This document shows positions 8,504 through 16,680 of a stretch of DNA of 64,000 nucleotides, piece after piece (positions within the stretch are counted from its first letter, which is position 1; each line of letters starts with the position of its first letter). The DNA is taken from NCBI GenBank assembly GCA_900541985.1, contig UQLX01000010.1, positions 1 to 64,000 on the forward strand. Direction: 5' to 3'. The position numbers and the translations under genes were made by a program. Below the pieces are notes generated by a model. The model saw only the letters and a program-made list of their open reading frames with translations. It made no database searches and had not been told where the DNA came from. This DNA is from an uncultured Blautia sp. Its GTDB lineage: Bacteria > Bacillota > Clostridia > Lachnospirales > Lachnospiraceae.

Positions 8504-9199
8504 CTAAATTTTATCAATCTTTTCGCGGATCTTCAGCATTTTCTGATCCAGTGAACGAATCACGGCGGCACATTGCTGAAGCTCTTCATCCATTAGTTGG
8601 GCATCCTTTTTCCCTCTCTTGTACCGGAGCTGGTGATCCAGGTTTGCCCAGTAATCCATAGCTGCAGTTCGGAGCTGCAGCTCGATTTTTAACCACTGGA
8701 CGTCATCCTGCTGGGGGATAGCAGCCTCCAGGATCAGATGAAGGCTCTGATAACCGGACTTTTTGGGCTCTCCGATGTAATCCTTGGTTTTGAGGATACG
8801 GATATCCTTCTGTCTTCCTAAAAGCTCCGCTACCTGATAAATATCATCCATGTAAGCGCAGACAGCCCTTACTCCGATTAAATCATTGATTTTTTCCAGC
8901 GCAAGATCAAAATTCAGTTCCAGTCCTTTTTTCTGCATCTTTTTGCAAATGCTGTCAAATTCCTTCAGACGTCCGGTTTGTGTCTGGATCACATTTCGTC
9001 CATATTTCATGGTAAGTATTGTGTTTATGATATCAAGCTTTGTCTGCATCAGACTGATGGCACATTTTCCTTTCATTTGAAATTCACTGCCGTTCAGCAG
9101 ACGCTTAAATTGTTCTTTTTTCTTCAATCTTTGTCTTTCTTCTTCAATTTGTGTATAAACAGGTCTTTCGCTGTTTTTTATTGCAATGCAACTGTTCAT
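8504..9199 (-). CDS. relQ: Small (p)ppGpp synthetase, RelQ/SasB type
   Basis: 231 residues carrying only the RelA/SpoT synthetase domain, with no hydrolase, TGS or ACT domains, which is the size of small alarmone synthetases. Motifs are DLIGVRAVCAY, YIGEPKKSGYQSLHLIL and KIELQLRTAAMDYWANLDHQ; the last holds the conserved E-x-Q-x-R-T. Such enzymes transfer pyrophosphate from ATP to GDP or GTP, and RelQ is allosterically activated by pppGpp. The gene is alone on the minus strand, facing the NSS operon. The ATG at 9199 is preceded by GGAGCG, a modest ribosome site. Confidence 0.88.
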   Translation of the reverse strand: MNSCIAIKNSERPVYTQIEEERQRLKKKEQFKRLLNGSEFQMKGKCAISLMQTKLDIINTILTMKYGRNVIQTQTGRLKEFDSICKKMQKKGLELNFDLALEKINDLIGVRAVCAYMDDIYQVAELLGRQKDIRILKTKDYIGEPKKSGYQSLHLILEAAIPQQDDVQWLKIELQLRTAAMDYWANLDHQLRYKRGKKDAQLMDEELQQCAAVIRSLDQKMLKIREKIDKI

Positions 9200-9412
9200 G
9201 ATTTTACGCTCCTTATGATAAATAGAAATAAAGCTTCTGTTAATCCTGGGTTAAACTTTGTGGAAATATCGTCAGTACACGGAAAGCTTATGTGTTATGG
9301 AACTACATCAATTAAGATATGCTGGAAAAAGGAAAAGTATTCCAGAAAAATCTTTGTGTATTACTGATAAAAAATAAAAGAAAACAATAGATTTTTTATT
9401 GAAAAAACATGA
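9200..9412. other. Divergent intergenic region between relQ and the adhE promoter
   Basis: This AT-rich stretch holds the 5' side of the relQ transcription unit and leads to the adhE promoter at 9413. I see no small ORF with a ribosome site, no RNA fold with a T-run, and no repeat. A short CTGGAA/TTCCAG inverted repeat near 9320-9345 is too weak to call. Confidence 0.5.
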
Positions 9413-9441
9413 TTGACAAATGATTAACAAACTCCTATAAT
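9413..9441 (+). promoter_or_regulatory. adhE promoter with Rex-like operator
   Basis: Consensus TTGACA (9413-9418), 17-base spacer and TATAAT (9436-9441). The -35 box and spacer together read TTGACAAATGATTAACAA (9413-9430), matching 12 of 14 defined positions of the Rex box TTGTTAA-N4-TTAACAA. A second, weaker match, TTGATAAATAATTAACGT, lies shortly downstream. Rex represses adhE in many Firmicutes and is released by a high NADH/NAD+ ratio; regulation here is inferred from the match alone. Confidence 0.65.
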
Positions 9442-9555
9442 AACAGTATCAAGTTTGATAAATAATTAACGTTAATTGATTAACAGAATTATTTGTTGCA
9501 TTATCAGACAAAAGTAAAAGCATAAAAAATAAAAGGATAACAAGGAGGATTTCAC

Positions 9556-12174
9556 ATGGCAAAGACAGAAACCCACATCCCGGCTGTGATCGACACTGCA
9601 GAAGCACTGGAAGCAAAGATGGCTGCGATGAAAGAAGCACAGAAACTTTTCGCCACCTATACACAGGAGCAGGTAGACAAGATCTTTAAGGCTGCAGCTA
9701 CCGCTGCTGACAAAGCACGTATTCCCCTTGCAAAAATGGCTGTTGCAGAAACAGGTATGGGAATTGTAGAAGATAAGGTCATCAAAAACCATTATGCAGC
9801 AGAATATATTTACAATGCATACAAAGATACAAAAACCTGTGGAGTGATTGAAGAAGATCCGGTTTATGGAATCAAAAAAATTGCAGAGCCGATCGGACTG
9901 ATTGCAGCGGTTATTCCGACTACCAATCCTACTTCAACCGCTATCTTCAAAACTCTGATCGCTCTGAAAACAAGAAACGCGATCATTATCAGTCCACATC
10001 CCCGTGCAAAGGCTTCCACTATTGAGGCAGCAAAAATTGTCCTGGAAGCGGCTGTGAAAGCGGGAGCACCGGAAGGAATCATCGGATGGATCGACGTACC
10101 AAGCCTTGAGCTTACCAATCTGGTTATGAAAGAGGCAGACATCATTCTTGCAACAGGCGGTCCCGGAATGGTAAAAGCAGCTTATTCCTCAGGAAAACCG
10201 GCACTTGGCGTAGGTGCAGGAAATACTCCGGTTATCATTGATGATACAGCAGATGTACGTCTGGCAGTAAACTCTATCATTCATTCCAAGACCTTTGATA
10301 ATGGTATGATCTGTGCTTCTGAACAGTCTGTAACTGTTCTGGAAGGTGTGTATCAGGCAGTGAAAGACGAGTTCCTTTACAGAGGCTGCTATTTCCTGAA
10401 AAAAGATGAGCTTGATAAGGTGAGAAAAACCATTCTTATTAACGGTGCCCTGAATGCAAAGATCGTAGGTCAGAAAGCTGCGACTATAGCAGAAATGGCA
10501 GGCGTAAAGGTTCCGGCAGAGACAAAGATTCTGATTGGTGAAGTAGAGTCTGTAGATATCAGTGAAGAGTTTGCTCATGAGAAGCTTTCTCCGGTACTTG
10601 CCATGTATAAGGCAAAAACCTTTGACGAAGCAATCGCAAAGGCTGAACAGCTGGTAGCTGACGGCGGATATGGACATACATCTTCTCTTTATATCAATGT
10701 AAATGAAAAAGAAAAAATGGCAAAACATGCAGCAGCAATGAAGACCTGCCGTATCCTTGTAAATACTCCGTCCTCTCAGGGTGGAATCGGTGATCTTTAC
10801 AACTTTAAGCTTGCCCCTTCTCTTACACTGGGCTGCGGTTCCTGGGGCGGCAACTCTGTTTCCGAAAACGTAGGCGTGAAGCACCTGATCAATATTAAGA
10901 CTGTTGCAGAGAGGAGAGAGAACATGCTCTGGATGAGAACACCGGAAAAGGTTTACTTCAAAAAAGGCTGTATGCCGGTTGCACTTGATGAACTGGGAAC
11001 TGTTATGGGCAAGAAACGCTGCTTTATCGTAACAGACTCCTTCCTCTATAAAAACGGATACACAAAGAGAATCGAAGACAAGCTGGACCAGATGGGAATC
11101 GTTCATACCTGCTTCTCTGATGTAGAACCGGATCCTTCTCTTGCATCTGCAAAAGCCGGAGCAGCAGCAATGCGTGCCTTTGAGCCGGACTGCATCATTG
11201 CTCTTGGCGGCGGTTCCGCAATGGATGCCGGAAAGATCATGTGGGTACTTTATGAGAATCCGGATGCAGATTTTGAAGATATGTCCATGGATTTCATGGA
11301 TATCAGAAAGAGAATCTACACCTTCCCGAAAATGGGTAAAAAAGCATACTTCGTAGCAATTCCTACATCCTCCGGTACAGGATCCGAGGTAACACCTTTT
11401 GCCATTATCACAGACAAGGATACCGGTATCAAATGGCCTCTGGCAGATTACGAGCTTATGCCGAATATGGCGATCGTAGATACAGACAATATGATGAGCG
11501 CACCAAAGGGACTGACCTGTGCTTCTGGTATTGACGTTATGACTCATGCTATTGAAGCTTATGTGTCTGTCATGGCTTCTGATTATACAGACAGTCTTGC
11601 TCTGAAAGCGATCAAGCTGGTATTTGATTACCTGCCGAGAGCCTACAGAGACGGAAACGATGTAGAGGCAAGAGACCATATGGCAAATGCTTCCTGTATG
11701 GCAGGTATGGCTTTTGCAAATGCGTTCCTGGGTGTAAACCACTCCCTTGCGCACAAGCTTGGTGCTTTCCATCATATTCCTCACGGAATTGCAAACGCGC
11801 TGGTTCTTACAGATGTGATGCGTTATAATAGTGTTGAGGTACCGACAAAGATGGGAACATTCCCTCAGTACCAGTATCCGCATACACTGGCACGTTATGC
11901 TGAGATCGGACGCTTCGTAGGACTTACAGGAAAAGACGATCAGGAAGTATTTGAGAAGCTTCTTGATAAGCTTGAGGAACTGAAAAAGACCATCGAGATC
12001 AAACCTACGATCAAGGATTATAATGTAGATGAGAAGTATTTCCTTGAGACTCTGGATGAGATGACAGAGCAGGCATTTAATGACCAGTGTACAGGTGCGA
12101 ACCCGAGATATCCGCTGATGTCCGAGCTGAAAGAAATCTATCTGAAGGCTTACTACGGAAAAGAGTCCAAATAA
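9556..12174 (+). CDS. adhE: Bifunctional acetaldehyde-CoA/alcohol dehydrogenase AdhE
   Basis: 872 residues, the usual AdhE length. The N-terminal aldehyde dehydrogenase half has the catalytic cysteine in FDNGMICASEQ (C253) and reduces acetyl-CoA to acetaldehyde. A linker near KTVAERRENMLW leads to the iron-dependent alcohol dehydrogenase half, with GTGSEVTPFA, GIDVMTHAIEAY and HKLGAFHHIPHG supplying metal ligands. It makes ethanol and reoxidises two NADH in mixed-acid fermentation, and forms spirosomes in known cases. CAAGGAGGATTT precedes the start. It is expressed from the promoter at 9413 and followed after 21 bases by a kinase-like gene. Confidence 0.97.
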   Translation: MAKTETHIPAVIDTAEALEAKMAAMKEAQKLFATYTQEQVDKIFKAAATAADKARIPLAKMAVAETGMGIVEDKVIKNHYAAEYIYNAYKDTKTCGVIEEDPVYGIKKIAEPIGLIAAVIPTTNPTSTAIFKTLIALKTRNAIIISPHPRAKASTIEAAKIVLEAAVKAGAPEGIIGWIDVPSLELTNLVMKEADIILATGGPGMVKAAYSSGKPALGVGAGNTPVIIDDTADVRLAVNSIIHSKTFDNGMICASEQSVTVLEGVYQAVKDEFLYRGCYFLKKDELDKVRKTILINGALNAKIVGQKAATIAEMAGVKVPAETKILIGEVESVDISEEFAHEKLSPVLAMYKAKTFDEAIAKAEQLVADGGYGHTSSLYINVNEKEKMAKHAAAMKTCRILVNTPSSQGGIGDLYNFKLAPSLTLGCGSWGGNSVSENVGVKHLINIKTVAERRENMLWMRTPEKVYFKKGCMPVALDELGTVMGKKRCFIVTDSFLYKNGYTKRIEDKLDQMGIVHTCFSDVEPDPSLASAKAGAAAMRAFEPDCIIALGGGSAMDAGKIMWVLYENPDADFEDMSMDFMDIRKRIYTFPKMGKKAYFVAIPTSSGTGSEVTPFAIITDKDTGIKWPLADYELMPNMAIVDTDNMMSAPKGLTCASGIDVMTHAIEAYVSVMASDYTDSLALKAIKLVFDYLPRAYRDGNDVEARDHMANASCMAGMAFANAFLGVNHSLAHKLGAFHHIPHGIANALVLTDVMRYNSVEVPTKMGTFPQYQYPHTLARYAEIGRFVGLTGKDDQEVFEKLLDKLEELKKTIEIKPTIKDYNVDEKYFLETLDEMTEQAFNDQCTGANPRYPLMSELKEIYLKAYYGKESK

Positions 12175-12195
12175 AGAAAAGGGAGGGTATTTACC

Positions 12196-12954
12196 ATGAA
12201 TCTGAAAGACAAAAAAGTATTTTTGACACGTCCATACAAGGTAGTCTACAAAGACGGAGACCGTATCATCAAGGTATTTACCAAAGAGCACGGAAAGGCA
12301 AATGTCTTTAACGAAGCGCTCTGCCAGGCTCGCGTAGAGGAAAGCGGGCTGGACATCCCGAAGGTGCTCGAGGTCACACAGATCGATGGAGAATGGGCGG
12401 TTGTGATCGAGTATGTGGAAGGCAAAACTCTGGAACAGCTGATGCAGGAGAATCCGGACAAGCTGGAAGAATACATGGAGAAATTTGTGGATCTTCAGCT
12501 TTCCATGCATGAGAAAAAAGCTCCCCGTCTTACACGCCAGAAAGACAAATTTGCCCGTAAGATCGAGAGTATGAGAGACAAGCTTGATGCTACTGTCCGC
12601 TATGAGCTTCTTACAAGACTGGATTCCATGCCAAATCATACCAAGCTTTGTCACGGAGATTTTAATCCAAGCAATGTGATCGTAACAGAGGACGGAACTA
12701 TGAAGATCGTAGACTGGGCTCATGCAACTCAGGGAAATGCCAGCGGCGATGCAGCAATCACTTATCTTGAGTTTGCTCTCAAGGATCAGAAAACTGCAGA
12801 TCTGTATCTGAATCTTTTCTGCAGGAAGAGCGATACTGCAAAACAGTATGTACAGAAATGGCTTCCTATTGCAGCAGCAGCGCAGCTGACAAAAGGTGTG
12901 AAGGATGAAGAAGAATTCCTTCTCCGCTGGGCGGATATCATTGATTTCCAGTAA
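12196..12954 (+). CDS. APH-like phosphotransferase family protein
   Basis: 252 residues with a reduced kinase fold of the aminoglycoside/choline-kinase type. The catalytic loop CHGDFNPSNVIV and the metal-binding IVDWAHA are intact, and an N-terminal YKDGDRIIKVF strand carries the likely ATP-binding lysine. This is a small-molecule kinase family often called TIGR02172-like or phosphotransferase; the substrate is unknown. It begins 21 bases after adhE with GGGAGGGTA as ribosome site and ends before a strong terminator, so it is co-transcribed with adhE. Drug resistance is not implied. Confidence 0.8.
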   Translation: MNLKDKKVFLTRPYKVVYKDGDRIIKVFTKEHGKANVFNEALCQARVEESGLDIPKVLEVTQIDGEWAVVIEYVEGKTLEQLMQENPDKLEEYMEKFVDLQLSMHEKKAPRLTRQKDKFARKIESMRDKLDATVRYELLTRLDSMPNHTKLCHGDFNPSNVIVTEDGTMKIVDWAHATQGNASGDAAITYLEFALKDQKTADLYLNLFCRKSDTAKQYVQKWLPIAAAAQLTKGVKDEEEFLLRWADIIDFQ

Positions 12955-12998
12955 ATTTTATAGAAAAACCATTTGAAACAAATCCCTTTATTATTTAT

Positions 12999-13040
12999 AA
13001 AATCCCCGGGCCGACAGTGTCGGTTTCGGGGATTTTGGAC
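12999..13040 (+). terminator. Terminator after the adhE operon
   Basis: AAAATCCCCG (12999-13008) pairs with CGGGGATTTT (13027-13036), with an inner CCGACA/TGTCGG stem extending the hairpin. Confidence 0.8.
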
Positions 13041-13056
13041 TTCCGCTAGTCCGGCG

Positions 13057-13085
13057 TTGGCACGTTCTTGGAATTGTGGTAGAAT
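13057..13085 (+). promoter_or_regulatory. Promoter of the DUF3990/DUF3791 pair
   Basis: TTGGCA (13057-13062), 17-base spacer, TAGAAT (13080-13085). It directly follows the adhE terminator and would give a leader of about 100 bases. A 17-codon frame within that leader (near 13120-13173) lacks a clear ribosome site. Confidence 0.55.
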
Positions 13086-13189
13086 GGAAATAATAAAGTG
13101 ACAAATCAAAAATTGCAGTACATGAATAAAACGCAAGCGTTATTTAACAGTCTTATGCAGGAGTATTTTGGATAGACAGGGGGGATTTG

Positions 13190-13651
13190 ATGGCAAAAAT
13201 GACAGTATACCATGGTGGGTTTATGCCGGTAGAGCATCCGGAAATCCGTATCGGGAGGAATACGAAAGATTTCGGAACAGGATTTTATTGTACAATTATA
13301 AAAGAGCAGGCACAACGGTGGGCGAAACGATATGATACTAAAGTTGTGTCTATATATGAGGTACGTTTGAATTCAAATTTACGGATAAAAGACTTCAAAG
13401 ATATGACGGATGAATGGTTGGATTTTATAATTGACTGCAGGAGTGGAAAACCTCATGATTATGATATTGTAATCGGGGCAATGGCAAACGATCAGATTTA
13501 TAATTATGTATCCGATTATATGGAAGGGGCTATTACCAGAGAACAATTCTGGATATTGGCAAAATTTAAATATCCAACACATCAGATTAATTTCTGTACA
13601 AATGAGGCACTGAAATGTCTGGAATATAGAGGGGCTGAGGAGGTGTTGTAA
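13190..13651 (+). CDS. DUF3990 protein, putative ADP-ribosyltransferase-like toxin
   Basis: 153 residues from ATG 13190, with AGGGGGGAT just upstream; a TTG one codon earlier is possible. The N-terminus VYHGG, followed by GRNTKDFGTGFYCT and then EQAQRWAKRY, is the DUF3990 pattern. It resembles the H-G...Y-x-T active-site layout of ADP-ribosyltransferase folds. Its stop overlaps the start of the DUF3791 gene (TAATG). Such two-gene pairs of small proteins in an AT-rich island suggest a toxin-antitoxin module. The toxin assignment is inference; the domain family is formally uncharacterised. Confidence 0.7.
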   Translation: MAKMTVYHGGFMPVEHPEIRIGRNTKDFGTGFYCTIIKEQAQRWAKRYDTKVVSIYEVRLNSNLRIKDFKDMTDEWLDFIIDCRSGKPHDYDIVIGAMANDQIYNYVSDYMEGAITREQFWILAKFKYPTHQINFCTNEALKCLEYRGAEEVL

Positions 13652-14115
13652 TGACGGAAAATAATGGAAGAGAAGCGGCAAAAGATAACGATTTATTTTT
13701 TACCTGTAGCCTGATTGATTATATTGCCAGAAAAACTCGAAATACGCGGGCAGATGTCGTAAATATGTTAGGGGCAGAAAAAATTGAAAAAATTTACGAT
13801 TTAGCAGACATATACCATAGTGATAATATAGAACGTGTCAGTGATGATTTTATACGGGAAGCAGGTATTAAAAACGGTGAATTTGATAATGTAAATGAGT
13901 GTAATTATGCAATTCCATCACATTGGGATATTGGAAAAGTGTATAAAAGATTGATAAAAGCTGTAGCTGAGCATGAAAAAATCGGAATTATTGAAGCATT
14001 GTTTAAGGTATACAATTCCTTTTTAAGTACTAAGATTGATGATTATAACAGCAGTATGTATTACGAGAATCCAGCTTATTTACTGGAGTGTTACCTGGAA
14101 AGTAGAGTTATTTAA
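13651..14115 (+). CDS. DUF3791 protein, putative partner or antitoxin of the DUF3990 protein
   Basis: 154 residues. The start DLFFTCSLIDYIARKTRNTR matches the helical DUF3791 family (...ADVVNMLG..KIEKIYDLADIYHSDN). The C-terminal half, with YAIPSHWDIGKVYKRLI, is a further conserved helical part. It overlaps the DUF3990 stop by one base, implying coupled translation and stoichiometric production. GAGGAGGTG precedes the start. No HTH of a typical autoregulating antitoxin is obvious, so a direct neutralising role (type II-like) is a guess. Confidence 0.65.
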   Translation: MTENNGREAAKDNDLFFTCSLIDYIARKTRNTRADVVNMLGAEKIEKIYDLADIYHSDNIERVSDDFIREAGIKNGEFDNVNECNYAIPSHWDIGKVYKRLIKAVAEHEKIGIIEALFKVYNSFLSTKIDDYNSSMYYENPAYLLECYLESRVI

Positions 14116-14255
14116 GAAAAATGTAAAAATACTAAATACTGTCTACAATCGTCATTTTAAAAGTTTCCAAAAGATAGAAAAACGGTATCCAGATAGTTAA
14201 AGAGAACTACTGAAGTTGCCTGACCCTGTTAAAGCATGATTGAATGAGGTGTACG

Positions 14256-14561
14256 ATGAGAACAGTTACAATCTGTGGAAGTATGAAATTTGAAACAGAA
14301 ATGCAGAGGATCGCATTTCTGTTAGAAACAAAGCATGATATGAACGTTTTACAATGTGTGTACAATATAGATAATTTGGATATTACACCTATGGAACAGG
14401 TTGCCCTTGAAAATGCGCATTATAGAAAGATCGAACTCTCCGATGCGATTTATGTTGTGGATATTCAAGGATATATTGGAAATCAGGTTTCTAAAGAAAT
14501 TGCATTTGCAAAAAGTAAAGGGAAGGAAGTTATTTTTCATTCGGTGTATAAAGTAAATTAA
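14256..14561 (+). CDS. Small nucleoside 2-deoxyribosyltransferase-like protein (DUF4406-like)
   Basis: 101 residues from ATG 14256, chosen for the GAGGTG site four bases before it; an earlier in-frame ATG at 14244 has none. The fold signature is TVTICGSMKFETEM at the start and SDAIYVVDIQGYIGNQVSKE with IAFAKSKGKEV near the end, as in the nucleoside deoxyribosyltransferase superfamily. These split or transfer N-glycosidic bonds of nucleotides or bind them. The gene is AT-rich like the preceding pair and 140 bases downstream of it, so it may belong to the same acquired island. Confidence 0.65.
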   Translation: MRTVTICGSMKFETEMQRIAFLLETKHDMNVLQCVYNIDNLDITPMEQVALENAHYRKIELSDAIYVVDIQGYIGNQVSKEIAFAKSKGKEVIFHSVYKVN

Positions 14562-14574
14562 CTTTCCGTTTTTA

Positions 14575-14612
14575 ATCCCCCTGCATGATTCATATGAGTC
14601 ATACAGGGGGAT
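14575..14612. terminator. Inverted repeat between convergent genes
   Basis: ATCCCCCTG (14575-14583) and CAGGGGGAT (14604-14612) form a stable stem between the deoxyribosyltransferase-like gene and typA. Neither side has a clear T-run, so terminator function is likely but not certain. Confidence 0.5.
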
Positions 14613-14656
14613 GATGTATTTCAGAAACAATATTTATGATCGTGCTTCAGGTGTTT

Positions 14657-16489
14657 TTAGTTCTTCTTAAATCCTGCACGTTTTCTTTCTCTTGGGTCAA
14701 GGATTCTCTTGCGGATACGAAGACTGCTGGGAGTTATCTCCAGAAGCTCGTCATTGTCGATAAACTCAATGGCCTGCTCAAGGCTTAATACCTTGGGAGG
14801 TGTCAGTTTCAGAGCCTCGTCAGCGGAAGAGGAACGTGTATTGGTCAGATGCTTGGTTTTGCAGACGTTCAGTTCGATATCCTCTGCCTTTCCGTTCTGA
14901 CCGACAACCATACCGCTGTAAACCTTTGCCCCTGGTCCGATAAAGAGGACACCACGTTCCTGAGCGGAGAAAAGTCCGTAGGTAACAGCTTCGCCGGCTT
15001 CAAAGGCAATCAGGGAGCCCTGTTTACGGTACTGGAAATCTCCCTTGTATGGAGCGTATCCGTCAAAAATTGTATTCAGGATACCGGTTCCCTTAGTAGA
15101 AGTCATAAAGTCACTTCGAAAGCCGATCAGTCCACGGGAAGGAATGTGGAATTCCAGGCGGACAGAGCCGTCACCTGCGGTACTCATTCCCTGAAGCTCG
15201 CCTTTTCTTTCGCTGAGCTTCTGGATCACTGTACCGGAAAATTCCTCCGGAACATCTACATAGGCCAGTTCCATAGGCTCCAGCTTTTTGCCGCGTTCGT
15301 CTACATGATAGAGAACCTCTGGTTTGCTGACTGCAAATTCGTAGCCTTCACGGCGCATGTTTTCAATAAGGACAGAAAGATGAAGCTCTCCACGGCCGGA
15401 AACCTTAAAGCACTCAGTGCTTTCTGTATCCTCCACACGAAGGCTGACATCTGTGTTCAGCTCTTTGTAAAGACGGTCGCGAAGGTGGCGGGAGGTGATA
15501 TATTTTCCTTCCTGTCCTGCCAGAGGACTGTCATTTACAAGGAAGTTCATGGAAATTGTAGGCTCGGAGATTTTCTGGAATGGGATGGATTCCGGGTTAT
15601 CTCCGCCGCAGAGAGTATCTCCGATATGAATATCAGCAATACCGGAAACTGCTACGATAGATCCGATGGAAGCTTCCTTTACCTCTACTTTATTTAAGCC
15701 GTCAAATTCATAAAGCTTGCTGATCTTTACTTTCTGACGTTTGTCCAGGTCATGATGGTTCAGAAGCGTCAGCTCCTGGTTCACTGCAATCTTACCATTT
15801 TCTACTTTACCTACACCGATACGGCCTACATATTCATTGTAATCAATGGTGCTGATGAGAACCTGGGTATCTGCATCCGGATCTCCTTCCGGAGCCGGAA
15901 TATATTTCAGAATGGTTTCAAAAAGAGGCTCCATGTTTTCCGGTGTGTCGGAAAGGTCAAGAACCGCATGTCCTGCCTTGGCGGAAGCGTACAGGAACGG
16001 GCAGTCAAGCTGCTCATCAGAGGCTTCCAGATCCATGAGAAGCTCCAGAACCTCATCAATGACTTCATCCGGACGGGCTTCCGGACGGTCGATCTTGTTG
16101 ATGCAAACGATCACATGGAGATCCAGCTCAAGAGCTTTTTTCAGGACAAATTTTGTCTGCGGCATAGCGCCTTCGAAGGCATCTACAAGAAGAATTACAC
16201 CGTCTACCATTTTCAGTACACGTTCCACTTCTCCTCCGAAATCCGCATGTCCTGGAGTGTCAATGATGTTGATCTTTACGCCCTTGTAATGGACAGCTGT
16301 GTTTTTGGACAGAATTGTGATACCACGCTCGCGCTCGATATCATTAGAGTCCATAACACGCTCCTGTACCTCCTGGTTTTCACGGAAAACACCGCTCTGC
16401 TTCAGAAGCTGATCGACCAGAGTGGTCTTGCCATGGTCAACATGGGCGATAATGGCAACGTTGCGTACATCTTCGCGTTTGGTCTTCAT
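14657..16489 (-). CDS. typA: Translational GTPase TypA/BipA
   Basis: 610 residues, full length. The GTPase domain shows AHVDHGKTTLVDQLL (G1), DTPGHADFGGEVERV (G3) and NKIDRPEARPDEV (G4), followed by domains II, III and V and the TypA-specific C-terminal domain ending in a Lys/Arg-rich tail. TypA binds the ribosome near the elongation-factor site and helps ribosome assembly at low temperature or under stress. AAGAAAGGA on the minus strand precedes the start. It is monocistronic and divergent from the OB-fold gene. Confidence 0.96.
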   Translation of the reverse strand: MKTKREDVRNVAIIAHVDHGKTTLVDQLLKQSGVFRENQEVQERVMDSNDIERERGITILSKNTAVHYKGVKINIIDTPGHADFGGEVERVLKMVDGVILLVDAFEGAMPQTKFVLKKALELDLHVIVCINKIDRPEARPDEVIDEVLELLMDLEASDEQLDCPFLYASAKAGHAVLDLSDTPENMEPLFETILKYIPAPEGDPDADTQVLISTIDYNEYVGRIGVGKVENGKIAVNQELTLLNHHDLDKRQKVKISKLYEFDGLNKVEVKEASIGSIVAVSGIADIHIGDTLCGGDNPESIPFQKISEPTISMNFLVNDSPLAGQEGKYITSRHLRDRLYKELNTDVSLRVEDTESTECFKVSGRGELHLSVLIENMRREGYEFAVSKPEVLYHVDERGKKLEPMELAYVDVPEEFSGTVIQKLSERKGELQGMSTAGDGSVRLEFHIPSRGLIGFRSDFMTSTKGTGILNTIFDGYAPYKGDFQYRKQGSLIAFEAGEAVTYGLFSAQERGVLFIGPGAKVYSGMVVGQNGKAEDIELNVCKTKHLTNTRSSSADEALKLTPPKVLSLEQAIEFIDNDELLEITPSSLRIRKRILDPRERKRAGFKKN

Positions 16490-16680
16490 AAAAATCGAAA
16501 TCCTTTCTTTTTTCTTCTATATTAATGTGTTTTATTCACGGTACGATATTTCAGTTTACCACATTTTTCAAAGAATACAAGGTATTCCAAAAAAAAAATT
16601 TGAGATTTGGGTTCTAAACTTCCGGACAGGTACATAGGCTAATATAGACAAAATACCCAAAGAGGAAGGAGAACTGTATT

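Noticed and set aside
7084..8517. Long minus-strand frame opposite the aminotransferase
   Set aside because: Composition of a shadow frame, no family motif, and it runs through the terminator at 8447.
10189..12723. Very long open frame antisense to adhE (about 840 codons)
   Set aside because: It mirrors the codon structure of adhE, is rich in Cys, His, Ile, Arg and Ser with no domain, and has no ribosome site. It is a shadow of the real gene.
13057..14561. Prophage remnant
   Set aside because: No integrase, structural or lysis genes and no att-like repeats; only three small genes with their own promoter.
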